Shown in pieces: positions 1-8,887 of a stretch of 64,000 nt of DNA. A program made the translations under genes and the position numbers. Within the stretch, counting starts at the first letter, position 1. Each line of letters opens with the position of its first letter. The notes beneath the pieces were generated by a model. It was not told the origin of the DNA and ran no database searches. It worked only from the letters and a program-made list of their open reading frames with translations. Source of the stretch: Jannaschia sp. GRR-S6-38 (GTDB lineage Bacteria > Pseudomonadota > Alphaproteobacteria > Rhodobacterales > Rhodobacteraceae); NCBI RefSeq assembly GCF_029853695.1, contig NZ_CP122537.1, positions 2,315,501-2,379,500 of the forward strand. Reading direction: 5' to 3'.

Positions 1-1090
1 CGGCACGCTGGTCACCACCAACAACGCCACCGACCTCGCCGTCTCCGGGCGCGGCATGCTGCCCGTGACGCGCAGCTCGGCCATCCTCGAAGACGGCACC
101 ACGCCCGAGATGCTGCTGACCAGCACCGGCTCGTTCCGGCCCGATGCCGACGGGGTGCTGCGCACCGAAAGCGGACTCGTCCTTCTGGGTTGGCCCGCGA
201 CGAATGACGGCGTCGTGCCGAACTTCCCGCGCGACACGCCCGGCGGCCTGCAGCCGGTCCGCGTCGACACCAACACCTACGAGGGCGACCCGACGACCAA
301 CGTGCTCCTGGGCGTGAACCTGCCCGCCACGGACACCGCCGCCGGATCGAGCGGCGACCCGCGCGAATTGTCGCTGGAATATTTCGGCAGCCTCGGCCAG
401 GCCGAGACGCTTGACATCGCCTTCACGCCGAACATCCCCGCCAGCGGCAGCAGCAACGAATGGACGGTCGAGATCCGCGACCAGGGACAGGGCGGCATCG
501 TCGTGGGCGAATTCACCGTCCTGTTCGACGACACGCGCCAAAACGGCGGCACGATCGACACGGTCACCCCGCTTTCGGCGGGCAGCTACGATCCCGCGAC
601 CGGGCTGATCACCATCGCCGCGCTGGGCGGCCCGATCGATATCGATATCGGCCGCCCGCTCGAGGCGAAGGGCCTGTCGCAGCTCTCCGACGTCTTCGCG
701 CCGCTGTCGATCACCAAGAACGGCTCGCCCGTCGGCAATCTCACCACGATCGAGGTGGACGAGAAGGGCCTGCTCAGCGCGCTCTACGACACCGGATTCA
801 CCAAGGCGCTCTTCCAGATCCCCGTGGTCGACGTGCCCAACCCGAACGGCCTGAAATCGCTGCCGAACCAGACCTACGACCTCTCACTGGAAAGCGGGCC
901 GTTCTACCTGTGGAACGCGGGCGAAGGGCCGGTCGGGGCCATGGTCGGTTTCGCGCGGGAGGAGAGCACAACCGATGTCGCGGGCGAATTGACCCAGCTC
1001 ATCCAGACGCAACGCGCCTACAGCTCGAACGCGAAGGTCATCCAGACCGTCGACGAGATGCTGCAGGAAACCACCAACATCAAGCGCTGA
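1..1090 (+). CDS. flgE: Flagellar hook protein FlgE, 3' part (5' end outside window)
   Basis: The frame is open from base 2, so the gene begins before the window; 362 residues are visible. The first residues (NNATDLAVSGRGMLPV) match the conserved N-terminal region of rod/hook proteins. The end (ELTQLIQTQRAYSSNAKVIQ, then TVDEMLQETTNIKR) is the C-terminal axial helix typical of FlgE/FlgG, and the middle is a variable hook-surface domain. FlgE polymerises outside the cell into the hook joining rod and filament. The gene heads flgE-flgK-flgL-flgI, the order usual in Rhodobacterales. The ATG at 56 is internal, not the start. FlgE is preferred over FlgG because of the long variable centre and the neighbours. 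Confidence 0.92.
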   Translation, partial: GTLVTTNNATDLAVSGRGMLPVTRSSAILEDGTTPEMLLTSTGSFRPDADGVLRTESGLVLLGWPATNDGVVPNFPRDTPGGLQPVRVDTNTYEGDPTTNVLLGVNLPATDTAAGSSGDPRELSLEYFGSLGQAETLDIAFTPNIPASGSSNEWTVEIRDQGQGGIVVGEFTVLFDDTRQNGGTIDTVTPLSAGSYDPATGLITIAALGGPIDIDIGRPLEAKGLSQLSDVFAPLSITKNGSPVGNLTTIEVDEKGLLSALYDTGFTKALFQIPVVDVPNPNGLKSLPNQTYDLSLESGPFYLWNAGEGPVGAMVGFAREESTTDVAGELTQLIQTQRAYSSNAKVIQTVDEMLQETTNIKR

Positions 1091-1109
1091 CGGCGGGGAG
1101 TGATCGCAG

Positions 1110-2540
1110 ATGAGCCTTTCCAGCTCCCTCAACAACGCGGTCTCGGGCCTCGGCGCCGCTTCCCGCCGGGCCGAGACGCTCTCGGGAAACGTCGCCGGCG
1201 CCGATCGCCCCGGCTACCTGCTGCGCGAGGCCGTGCCCGGCCCCGCGGGCCGCGACCTCACCATCCGCCGCGTCCGCGACCCCGGGCTCGCGCAGATGCG
1301 CCGCGATGCGCAGGCGGGCGCCGCGGCCGCCGAGCGGGACCGCGACTTCCAGCTACGGCTGGACGCGGCCCTGGGCGATCCCGATCGCCCGGGCACGCTG
1401 CAGGACCGGCTCGCCCGGCTCGACGCGGCGCTGGTCCAGGCGGCCGGCAACCCGAGCGCGGCCAGCTTTCTCGAAAGCGCGCTGCGCGACGCCGACGCGC
1501 TCACCGCCGAGGTCAACGCCCTCGGTCGCCTCGTGGCGGCGGAGCGTTCGACCGCCGAGACGACCATCGAGGACACGGTCATCCGGCTCAACACCGATCT
1601 CGAAGCCGTCGCGCGCCTAAATGCCGATATCATGCGTCTGGGCAATCGCGGCGGCGATGCCGCCGATCTGCTCGATCGCCGCGACCTGCTGATCGACCGG
1701 ATCTCGCTGCAGATCCCCCTGCGCACCCTGCCGCGCGAGGGCGGCGCGGTCGCGCTGGTCAGCCGCGGTGGCGTCATGCTCCTCGATGCGCGGCCCGCGC
1801 GGATCGAGTTCAGCGCCCGCGCGCTGGTCACACCCGAGATGGAGCTCGGGGCCGGTCTCTCCGGCCTTACGATCGACGGGCGCGAGATGATCCGCGGCGA
1901 CGACCGCAGCCGGATCGCGGGCGGCGGGCTCGAGGCGCTCTTCATGCTGCGCGACGACACCGCCCCGCGCGCCGGTGCGCGGCTCGACGCCTTCGCCGCC
2001 GAGCTCGTGTCGCGCTTCGCCCAGCCCGCGGTCGACCCCACACTGGGCGTCGGCCAGCCGGGGCTCTTCACCGATGCCGGCGCCGCCTTCGATCCGGCCG
2101 CACTGGCCGGCCTCGCGGGACGGATGGCACTGAACCCGCTGCTTGATCCCGAGGATCCCGCGACCCATTGGCGGCTACGCGAAGGGCTGGGCGCCGCGCT
2201 TCCCGGCCCGGCCGGTCGGTCCGACCAGCTCCTGCGCCTCGGAGCCGCGCTGCGCAGCCCGCAGGCGCCCGCGACGACCGGCCTGACGGGGCGCAGCCTC
2301 GGGTTCGTGGACCTGGCCGCCACGCTGCGCTCGGCCGTCTCGGCCGACCGGCTTCGCGCCGAGGACGCGACCGAAACCCGCCAGGTTCAGGCCGCCGACC
2401 TGGCCGCGCGAAAGGACGGCGGCGCCGTCGATATCGACGCCGAAATGCAACGCCTGATCGAGGTCGAGCAGGCCTATGCCGCCAATGCCCGCGTGATCCA
2501 GGTCGTGGGCGACATGATCCAGCGCCTGACGGAGATCTGA
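1110..2540 (+). CDS. flgK: Flagellar hook-associated protein 1 FlgK
   Basis: 476 residues. FlgK is the first hook-filament junction protein, exported by the flagellar type III system. The N-terminus (SLSSSLNNAVSGLGAASRRA, then NVAGADRPGY) is the flagellar rod-type motif, with NVAGADRPGY replacing the common NVANADTPGY. The C-terminus (VDIDAEMQRLIEVEQAYAAN and on) is the conserved axial helix. It is somewhat shorter than enterobacterial FlgK (about 550 residues), through a reduced variable middle. The start lies 19 bp after the flgE stop, behind a GGGGAG ribosome site. Confidence 0.93.
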   Translation: MSLSSSLNNAVSGLGAASRRAETLSGNVAGADRPGYLLREAVPGPAGRDLTIRRVRDPGLAQMRRDAQAGAAAAERDRDFQLRLDAALGDPDRPGTLQDRLARLDAALVQAAGNPSAASFLESALRDADALTAEVNALGRLVAAERSTAETTIEDTVIRLNTDLEAVARLNADIMRLGNRGGDAADLLDRRDLLIDRISLQIPLRTLPREGGAVALVSRGGVMLLDARPARIEFSARALVTPEMELGAGLSGLTIDGREMIRGDDRSRIAGGGLEALFMLRDDTAPRAGARLDAFAAELVSRFAQPAVDPTLGVGQPGLFTDAGAAFDPAALAGLAGRMALNPLLDPEDPATHWRLREGLGAALPGPAGRSDQLLRLGAALRSPQAPATTGLTGRSLGFVDLAATLRSAVSADRLRAEDATETRQVQAADLAARKDGGAVDIDAEMQRLIEVEQAYAANARVIQVVGDMIQRLTEI

Positions 2541-2541
2541 G

Positions 2542-3543
2542 ATGGACCTGACCCACGCATGGACCCCGCCGCCCGTCATCGCCGATCCCGGGCGCGCCAC
2601 CCGCGCCCGGATCGACCGGCTATCGGCCGAACTCGGAAGCGGACGGCGCGCAGATCTGGGACGCGCCCTGCGGAGCGACTTTTCCGCTCTGGCGCGCGCC
2701 GCCCATGATTTCGGAACGGCCGAAGCGCGGCGCGTGGCGCTTTCCAACGCGGCCGATTGGACGGGGCGGATGCAGCTGGCGGCGGGCTTCGTCGCCGACC
2801 GCTCCGCCGACCTTTTCACCCGCGCGATCTCGGCGCTGGGCCAGGCCGCGCCAACTGCGATCGGCCCCCTGGCCACCGAGGCCGAGGGCAGCCTGCGCGA
2901 CATGATGGCAGCATTGAACGGCCAGCAGGGGGGGCGGGCGCTCTTCGGAAACGGCGATCCGGACGGCGCGCCGCTCGGGGCCCCCGACGATTTGCTGGCC
3001 GCGCTGCGTCCCATCGCGGCCGGGGCGCTCGATCCCGACGCGCTGCTCCTGGCGTTCGACGATTTTTTCGCGCCCGGCGGCACGTTCGAAACCGATCACC
3101 TCGCCGATTTCCCGGTCGATGCCGTGGCCTTCCCGACGGGCCAAGGTCGCGCCATCCCGATCGCGGTCGATCTGGACGAGCCGGCGCTGCGCGCGGCGCT
3201 GCGCGACGCAGCCCTCCTGGCTCTTCTCCCCGAGGCGGCCGCCGCCGCAGCGCCTGCGGACCGTGCCGCGCTCGCGCGCGATCTCGCGGAGCGGATGTCC
3301 ACGACCGCCGGCGGATTGACCGAGATGCGCGCGCGGATCGGCACGGTCGAGGCGCGCATCGCCGATGCACGCGGCGCGCTCGATCGCGAGGCCTCGGCGC
3401 TGGAGCGGTCATTGTCCGAGAGCACCGCCGCCGATTCCTACGAGACGGCGACGCGGCTTCAGGCCGAGATGACGCGCCTCGAATCGATCTATGCCATCAC
3501 CGCGCGCCGCGCCCGCCTGACGCTGACCGGGTACTTGCGGTGA
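2542..3543 (+). CDS. flgL: Flagellar hook-associated protein 3 FlgL-like flagellin
   Basis: 333 residues, starting 1 bp after the flgK stop. FlgL is the second junction protein between hook and filament. The C-terminal helix (ESTAADSYETATRLQAEMTR and on to LTLTGYLR) is flagellin-like. The N-terminal helix is only weakly conserved, as usual in Rhodobacterales FlgL. The assignment rests mainly on position between flgK and flgI and on the flagellin-type C-terminus. The stop overlaps the GTG start of flgI, suggesting translational coupling. Confidence 0.85.
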   Translation: MDLTHAWTPPPVIADPGRATRARIDRLSAELGSGRRADLGRALRSDFSALARAAHDFGTAEARRVALSNAADWTGRMQLAAGFVADRSADLFTRAISALGQAAPTAIGPLATEAEGSLRDMMAALNGQQGGRALFGNGDPDGAPLGAPDDLLAALRPIAAGALDPDALLLAFDDFFAPGGTFETDHLADFPVDAVAFPTGQGRAIPIAVDLDEPALRAALRDAALLALLPEAAAAAAPADRAALARDLAERMSTTAGGLTEMRARIGTVEARIADARGALDREASALERSLSESTAADSYETATRLQAEMTRLESIYAITARRARLTLTGYLR

Positions 3544-4667
3544 CGGCGCCGGGGCGCCGACGCGGGGCGCGCGTCTGGCTTGTCCTTCTGCTGGCGCTCT
3601 GGCTGCCGATGGTTGCGGCGGCGCAATCGGTCCGGATCAAGGATCTGGCCGAGTTCGATGGCGTGCGCGGCAACGACCTGGTGGGGTACGGGCTGGTCGT
3701 CGGGCTGAACGGCACCGGCGATGGGCTGCGCAACGCCCCCTATACCGAGGAGATCATGCAAAACATCCTCGAGCGGCTGGGCGTCAACGTCACGGGCGAG
3801 CAGTTCCGGCCGCGAAATGTCGCATCGGTGATCGTCACCGCCGCGCTGCCGCCCTTCGCCCGCAGCGGCGGGCGCATCGACGTCACCGTCTCGGCCATCG
3901 GCGATGCCGACAGCCTGCTGGGCGGCACGCTGGTGATGACGCCGCTGACCGCGGCCGATGGCGAGGTCTATGCCGTCGCGCAGGGTACCGTGATTTCGGG
4001 CGGCGTTTCTGCCACGGGCGAAGCCGCCACGGTGATCGAGGGCGTGCCCACCGCCGGCGTCGTCCCGGCCGGCGGGCGGGTCGAACGGGAGGTGGATTTC
4101 GATTTCACGCAGATGACCCAGATCCGGCTGGCCCTGCGCGAGCCCGATTTCACCACCGCCGCCCGGGTCGAGGCGGCGGTCAACGCGGGGCTCGGGCGCG
4201 GTGTCGCGCGCATGCTAGACGCGGGCACGATCCTCGTCGACATCGCGCGGACGGGTCGCCCCTCGCCGGCGCATGCGCTCAGCGCGATCGAGAACATCGC
4301 CGTCCAGCCCGAGCATCGCGCGCGGGTCGTGGTCGACCAGGCGTCCGGCACGATCGTGATGGGCCGCGACGTCCGCATCTCGCAAGTTGCGGTGTCGCAG
4401 AACAACCTGACCTTGCGGATCGAGGAGGCGCCGATCGTCGTACAGCCCAACCCCTTCAGCGAAGGCGAGACCGTCGCCGTCCCGCGCACCGGCGTCGCCC
4501 TGCAGGAGGAGCCAGGCCCGGGCCTCGCCCTCGTCGAAGGCGGCACGACCCTGTCGGACGTGATCGCGGGGCTCAACGCGCTGGGCGTTTCGGCCCGCGA
4601 CATGATCGACATCCTGAAGTCGATCAAGGCGGCGGGCGCCCTGCATGCCGAATTCGTGGTGCGCTAG
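3540..4667 (+). CDS. flgI: Flagellar basal-body P-ring protein FlgI
   Basis: 375 residues. FlgI builds the periplasmic P-ring around the flagellar rod. The protein starts with a Sec signal peptide (hydrophobic core about residues 12-27, cleavage near AAAQS). FlgI blocks follow: RIKDLAEFDGVRGNDLVGYG then LVVGLNGTGDG near the N-terminus, VVQPNPFSEGETVAVPRTGV, and LVEGGTTLSDVIAGLNALGV near the end. The chosen start is GTG at 3540, inside the flgL stop (GTGA overlap), because it gives the signal peptide directly; the open frame extends far upstream only because of high GC. It is the last gene of the operon. Confidence 0.93.
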   Translation: MTAPGRRRGARVWLVLLLALWLPMVAAAQSVRIKDLAEFDGVRGNDLVGYGLVVGLNGTGDGLRNAPYTEEIMQNILERLGVNVTGEQFRPRNVASVIVTAALPPFARSGGRIDVTVSAIGDADSLLGGTLVMTPLTAADGEVYAVAQGTVISGGVSATGEAATVIEGVPTAGVVPAGGRVEREVDFDFTQMTQIRLALREPDFTTAARVEAAVNAGLGRGVARMLDAGTILVDIARTGRPSPAHALSAIENIAVQPEHRARVVVDQASGTIVMGRDVRISQVAVSQNNLTLRIEEAPIVVQPNPFSEGETVAVPRTGVALQEEPGPGLALVEGGTTLSDVIAGLNALGVSARDMIDILKSIKAAGALHAEFVVR

Positions 4668-4764
4668 GCGCTGACCTGCTCGGCACCGCCTCTCGGCTCA
4701 ACTCGACCCGGCCGGGCCGGCACCGTGCCCGAAGCCGAGGGGCGCCGCCAAGCGCCGCGCGAGT

Positions 4765-4784
4765 GGAGTGATAAGGGCCACTCC
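4765..4784. repeat. Small hairpin downstream of flgI
   Basis: GGAGTG at 4765-4770 pairs with CACTCC at 4779-4784 around an 8-nt loop. An overlapping pairing, GAGTGG at 4761-4766 with CCACTC at 4778-4783, is equally possible. There is no U-run, so it is not a clear terminator. Confidence 0.35.
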
Positions 4785-5180
4785 TTCTGCCACGCGAAAT
4801 CTGCCTTAAGCGAAGGTCGGCAGTCTGGGGGTTGCCGGGATAGGCTTGACGGTGCATCGCCTGGAGACCGGCCACCACATCGGGCGCGCCGCCTGACGGA
4901 AGCCCTGCAGGCCGCGGCATCCAGTTCGGGCACGGGCGAACCTCGAAGGGTTTCGCACGACGTCGCGGTGATCGGTGCGCTCGGCCGACAGGGCGCGGCG
5001 GAGTGGGCGCAAAGGCGCGGTCTCACGAAAGGTCCTCTCGGCACGCTGATCTCTTCGGACACGCTCCGATGCGCGCTTTATCGATGCGATACTTGCGTGA
5101 TCGAACGGACCTCCGATTATGGGCGATCCTGACAGCCCTGGGCGCTTTGGGGCTTGCGCCTGCCCTTCGAAGCCGATCGG

Positions 5181-5208
5181 GCCGCAGCCGCAGCCGCAGC
5201 CGCAGCCG
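5181..5208. repeat. GCCGCA hexanucleotide tandem repeat
   Basis: Four full copies of GCCGCA plus a partial fifth lie in the non-coding stretch. Such hexamer runs can change copy number by slippage. No gene contains it, so no phase-variation role is visible. Confidence 0.7.
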
Positions 5209-5340
5209 GAGCAGATCAGTCAAAAACACGGTCGGCCAAAGAAGCCTTCAAGGCCCGCGTTGAGCAACTTGTCCCGAATCGCTGAAATGCGATCCCGTGC
5301 GATTGGGGCGCAGTGCCAGGCGCAACGCGTTGCGCCGCCT

Positions 5341-5456
5341 CGCTTCCGCCATCGGGCCAGATAACCGGGCGCAAGCTGGGAGCTGCCTTTCATGATACGT
5401 CGCCCGCGTTTCCGCCATCGGGGCGGATAACCGGGCGCAGATCGGAGGGACGCTTT
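5341..5456. repeat. Pair of imperfect 50-bp direct repeats
   Basis: Copies at 5341-5390 and 5407-5456 share the cores TTCCGCCATCGGG and ATAACCGGGCGCA, with a 66-bp period. A more diverged copy (CTCCGCCAT...ACCGGCGC) is visible around 5714-5750. The pattern suggests a decayed dispersed repeat rather than coding sequence. Confidence 0.65.
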
Positions 5457-5473
5457 GGACGATGTCACGTCCC

Positions 5474-5504
5474 GCGTGACCAGGCGTGACCAGGCGTGAC
5501 CCGG
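5474..5504. repeat. 10-bp tandem repeat (GCGTGACCAG)
   Basis: Three successive copies of GCGTGACCAG, the last reading GCGTGACCCG, begin at 5474, 5484 and 5494. Direct spaced copies of this kind can be protein-binding sites or simple slippage products. No promoter is obvious next to them. Confidence 0.6.
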
Positions 5505-5885
5505 CGCGTTTCGGGACGCGCGGCCCGGTGCGCAGCCGACGAGACTGCGCCGGCCTTTTGGGCCATTCGATCCGACGGTCTTGCCGCGTTTCGGCTCAGG
5601 TTGGCTGGCCCGCGCCCGGTCACCCCGCGTTCCGGACGTCCGCATCGCCCGGCGCCAGGGTCGGCTTTCGGCGTAGGGTCCGGGCTCGTTCCGGGACCTG
5701 ATCCGCCGCCGCGCTCCGCCATAGGGCCGCTTACGAGAACCGGCGCCTCGGTGCCCTGCCGGCTGCCTCGCTCGCGGCCGGGTCCAGTCGCATCGCCCCG
5801 TGCCCGTCGGCAGCCGGTCGGCGGGACCGCCAGGGCCGCACCGCGCCGCCTTGTCCGGGGCCCTCCGGTGCCATAGATCCCAACC

Positions 5886-6692
5886 ATGCTCGAGACACTG
5901 TCCCTTCCGTTCCGCGAACGCCCGCCGCGGGTCTCCGTCCTGCGGCTCACCGGCATCATCGCGGCGAACGGCGCCCGCGGGACGCTGGCGCATGCCGGGC
6001 TGGCCCCGGTGATCGAGCGGGCCTTCCGGCGCGGCAAGCCGCAGGCGGTGGCGCTGGCGATCAATTCGCCCGGCGGCTCGCCCGTCCAATCGGCGCTGAT
6101 CGGCAGCCATATCCGCCGGCTCGCCGACGAGCTCGAGATGCCGGTCCATGCCTTCGTCGAGGATGTCGCGGCTTCGGGCGGCTACTGGCTGGCTGCCGCG
6201 GCGGACGAGATCTGGGTCGATCACAGCTCGATCACCGGCTCCATCGGCGTCATCTCGGCCGGGTTCGGCTTCCATGAACTGCTCGCGCGTTACGGCATCG
6301 AGCGGCGCGTGCACACGGCGGGCGAGGACAAGTCGATCCTCGACCCGTTCCGGCCGGAGCGCGCCCGCGACGTCACCCGACTGAAAGAGCTGCAGGCCCG
6401 CATCCATGACAGCTTCAAGGCGCATGTCCGCGCCCGGCGCGGCGATCGGCTGGACGGCAGCCGCGACCTCTTCACCGGCGAGATCTTCGTGGGCGAGGAG
6501 GCGGTCGCGGCCGGTCTCGTCGACGGGGTTGGCCATCTCGTGCCCAAGATGAAGGAGCTGTTCGGCGATAAGACCCGGTTCCGCGTCTTCGCGCAGCGGC
6601 GACCCTTCATGGCCCGGCTCATTCCCGGCGTGTTGGACGAGGCGATCGGGGCGGTCGAGGATCGCGCCGCCTGGGCGCGGTTCGGTCTCTGA
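5886..6692 (+). CDS. S49 family serine peptidase (SppA/SohB-like)
   Basis: 268 residues. S49 enzymes cut signal peptides or other membrane-associated peptides with a Ser-Lys dyad. The nucleophile is Ser97 in AASGGYW. Lys149 in GEDKSILDPF lies 52 residues later, the spacing known for short bacterial SppA. NSPGG (60-64) and TGSIGVI are the other family blocks. There is no signal peptide or membrane helix, so it is probably cytoplasmic or peripheral. The next small gene starts immediately after the stop, so both are probably co-transcribed. SppA and SohB cannot be separated from sequence alone. Confidence 0.88.
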   Translation: MLETLSLPFRERPPRVSVLRLTGIIAANGARGTLAHAGLAPVIERAFRRGKPQAVALAINSPGGSPVQSALIGSHIRRLADELEMPVHAFVEDVAASGGYWLAAAADEIWVDHSSITGSIGVISAGFGFHELLARYGIERRVHTAGEDKSILDPFRPERARDVTRLKELQARIHDSFKAHVRARRGDRLDGSRDLFTGEIFVGEEAVAAGLVDGVGHLVPKMKELFGDKTRFRVFAQRRPFMARLIPGVLDEAIGAVEDRAAWARFGL

Positions 6693-6854
6693 ATGATCGT
6701 CAAGATCGTCACCCTCTTCCTGATCGGCATGGGCGTTCTGGCCATGTTCGGACGCCTGCGCTTTCCCGGCGCCGCCCGGCTGACGCGCCGCCGCTGCTCC
6801 GCCTGCGGCGCGCCGCGCGCCGGGCGCGGGCCCTGCCCCTGCGGGAAGGGCTGA
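6693..6854 (+). CDS. 53-residue membrane protein with cysteine-rich (zinc-ribbon-like) tail
   Basis: A small reading frame whose ATG directly follows the S49 peptidase stop (TGAATG). Residues 1-18 form one hydrophobic helix (MIVKIVTLFLIGMGVLAMFG). The basic C-terminus contains CSACG and CPCGKG, giving four cysteines in CxxC...CxC spacing that could bind zinc. It ends 5 bp before the GTG of the antiporter gene. The tight packing on both sides and the clear pattern support a real gene; function is unknown. Confidence 0.65.
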   Translation: MIVKIVTLFLIGMGVLAMFGRLRFPGAARLTRRRCSACGAPRAGRGPCPCGKG

Positions 6855-6859
6855 GCCGC

Positions 6860-7786
<927 letters not shown>

Positions 7787-7796
7787 GGGCGACGCG

Positions 7797-8567
7797 ATGA
7801 GAGCACTGGTCACGGGCGCGGGCGGGCGGCTGGGCGCCGCCATGGCGGAGGAGCTGGGCCGCGCGGGCTATGACGTGGCGCTGCATTACGCGACCAGCGC
7901 CGCCGGCGCGGGGGCGGTCGCAGACCGCATCGCCGCGCATGGCCGCCGGGGTGTGCCGCTGCAAGCCGACCTTCTGGATCTCGATCAGGCCGAGGCGCTG
8001 GTCGGGCGGGCGGCCGAAGCGCTGGGCGGCCCGCTGGACCTGCTGATCAACAACGCCTCGATCTTCGAGCATGACGATATCGCCAGCGCCACGCGCGAGA
8101 GCTGGGAGCGGCATTTCCGGTCCAACCTGCGGGCGCCCTTCATCCTGACGCAGGCCTTCGCGGAGCAGGCGCCGGCGGCGGGCGACGACGGCGAGCCGCG
8201 GGCCAGCGCCAACGTGATCAACCTGATCGATCAGCGCGTCCGCAAGCTGACGCCGGAATTCATGACGTACACGCTGGCGAAATCCGCGCTCTGGACCTTC
8301 ACGCAGACCGCGGCGCAGGCGCTGGCGCCCGCGATCCGGGTCAATGCCATCGGGCCCGGCCCGACCTTGCGCGGTGCCCGGCAATCCGCAGACCATTTCG
8401 CCGCGCAGCGCGCCGCGACCGTCCTGCAGAGGGGCGCGGATGCCGAGGATATCTGCGCCGCGCTGCGCTACCTGCTGGAGGCGAAGGCCGTGACGGGGCA
8501 GCTGATCTGCGTCGATGGGGGCCAGCATCTGGGCTGGCAGACGCCCGACGTGCTGGGGGTCGAGTGA
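7797..8567 (+). CDS. SDR family oxidoreductase, pteridine reductase-like
   Basis: 256 residues. A classical short-chain dehydrogenase with the nucleotide-binding motif TGAGGRLG near the N-terminus, LINNAS in the middle, and the catalytic YTLAK (Y-x3-K). The GPGPT segment after the active site and the overall pattern resemble pteridine reductases (PTR1/FolM type), which reduce dihydropterins with NADPH. The substrate is therefore inferred. The start at 7797 is 10 bp after the antiporter stop. Confidence 0.8.
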   Translation: MRALVTGAGGRLGAAMAEELGRAGYDVALHYATSAAGAGAVADRIAAHGRRGVPLQADLLDLDQAEALVGRAAEALGGPLDLLINNASIFEHDDIASATRESWERHFRSNLRAPFILTQAFAEQAPAAGDDGEPRASANVINLIDQRVRKLTPEFMTYTLAKSALWTFTQTAAQALAPAIRVNAIGPGPTLRGARQSADHFAAQRAATVLQRGADAEDICAALRYLLEAKAVTGQLICVDGGQHLGWQTPDVLGVE

Positions 8568-8597
8568 CCGGCCTGATGCGCTGACGCAACGTCCGCC

Positions 8598-8611
8598 GGA
8601 GAAATTTCTCC
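8598..8611. promoter_or_regulatory. Perfect 14-bp palindrome
   Basis: GGAGAAATTTCTCC reads identically on both strands, 31 bp after the SDR stop and well upstream of uvrC. It could be an operator; no associated regulator is recognised here. Confidence 0.4.
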
Positions 8612-8794
8612 ACCTGCCGGGCCGGCACTGCGTAACCCGCCGCCGACAAAGGAAAAGTTTGTTGCCGGGACGCAGATAATATTTTCTATCCAAGGTTTTC
8701 AATGGGATATGGATCAGCGGCCGGCGCGGCCTTATGTAACGGTTTCGTGTCGACCGCCTTTTCCGGCAGGGGCCTCGCGATTCCGCTCCCACCT

Positions 8795-8803
8795 TTATCC
8801 ACA
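8795..8803 (+). promoter_or_regulatory. DnaA-box-like nonamer TTATCCACA
   Basis: A perfect match to the TTATNCACA consensus, 85 bp upstream of uvrC. Only one copy was seen, so it is not evidence for an origin; it may be chance or a DnaA-responsive promoter element. Confidence 0.3.
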
Positions 8804-8887
8804 ATGCCTCGGGGGCGCCGTGGAAACCGCGCCTCCCCTTGAACCCCTCTCCGATCCGATGCAGCCCGAGACGAGAATCAGACGCCG

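Larger units (their letters stand above)
4668..5885. other. Long intergenic region with short repeats and no convincing gene
   Basis: About 1.2 kb between flgI and the S49 peptidase gene. Open frames here (for example 4725-5132 and 5486-5876) are rich in Arg, Pro and Cys, match no family I know, and lack good ribosome sites. Visible structure: a hairpin at 4765-4784, a GCCGCA tandem at 5181-5208, two diverged 50-bp direct repeats (5341-5390 and 5407-5456) with a weaker third copy near 5714, and a 10-bp tandem at 5474-5504. Parts such as 4760-4800 and 5270-5300 look less GC-rich than neighbouring genes. This could be decayed sequence, dispersed repeats or an unknown RNA. Confidence 0.6.
8568..8887. 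other. Intergenic region upstream of uvrC
   Basis: About 320 bp without a gene. It holds a perfect 14-bp palindrome (8598-8611), an AT-rich patch around 8650-8710 containing GATAATATTTTC, and one perfect DnaA-box-like nonamer (8795-8803). The AT-rich patch is probably promoter sequence for the uvrC operon, though no strong -35 partner is visible. Confidence 0.6.

Noticed and set aside
4725..5132. 135-residue open frame after flgI
   Set aside because: Composition is Arg/Gly/Ser-rich with no fold-like pattern, there is no ribosome site, and repeats run through the region; treated as non-coding.
5220..6536. Long minus-strand frame opposite the S49 peptidase gene
   Set aside because: Most of it is the antisense of a clear peptidase gene; the remainder translates repeats (two copies of an APGY..RWRKRG segment), not a protein family.
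8598..8803. Replication origin upstream of uvrC
   Set aside because: Only one DnaA box, and no dnaA, hemE, parAB or similar genes nearby.
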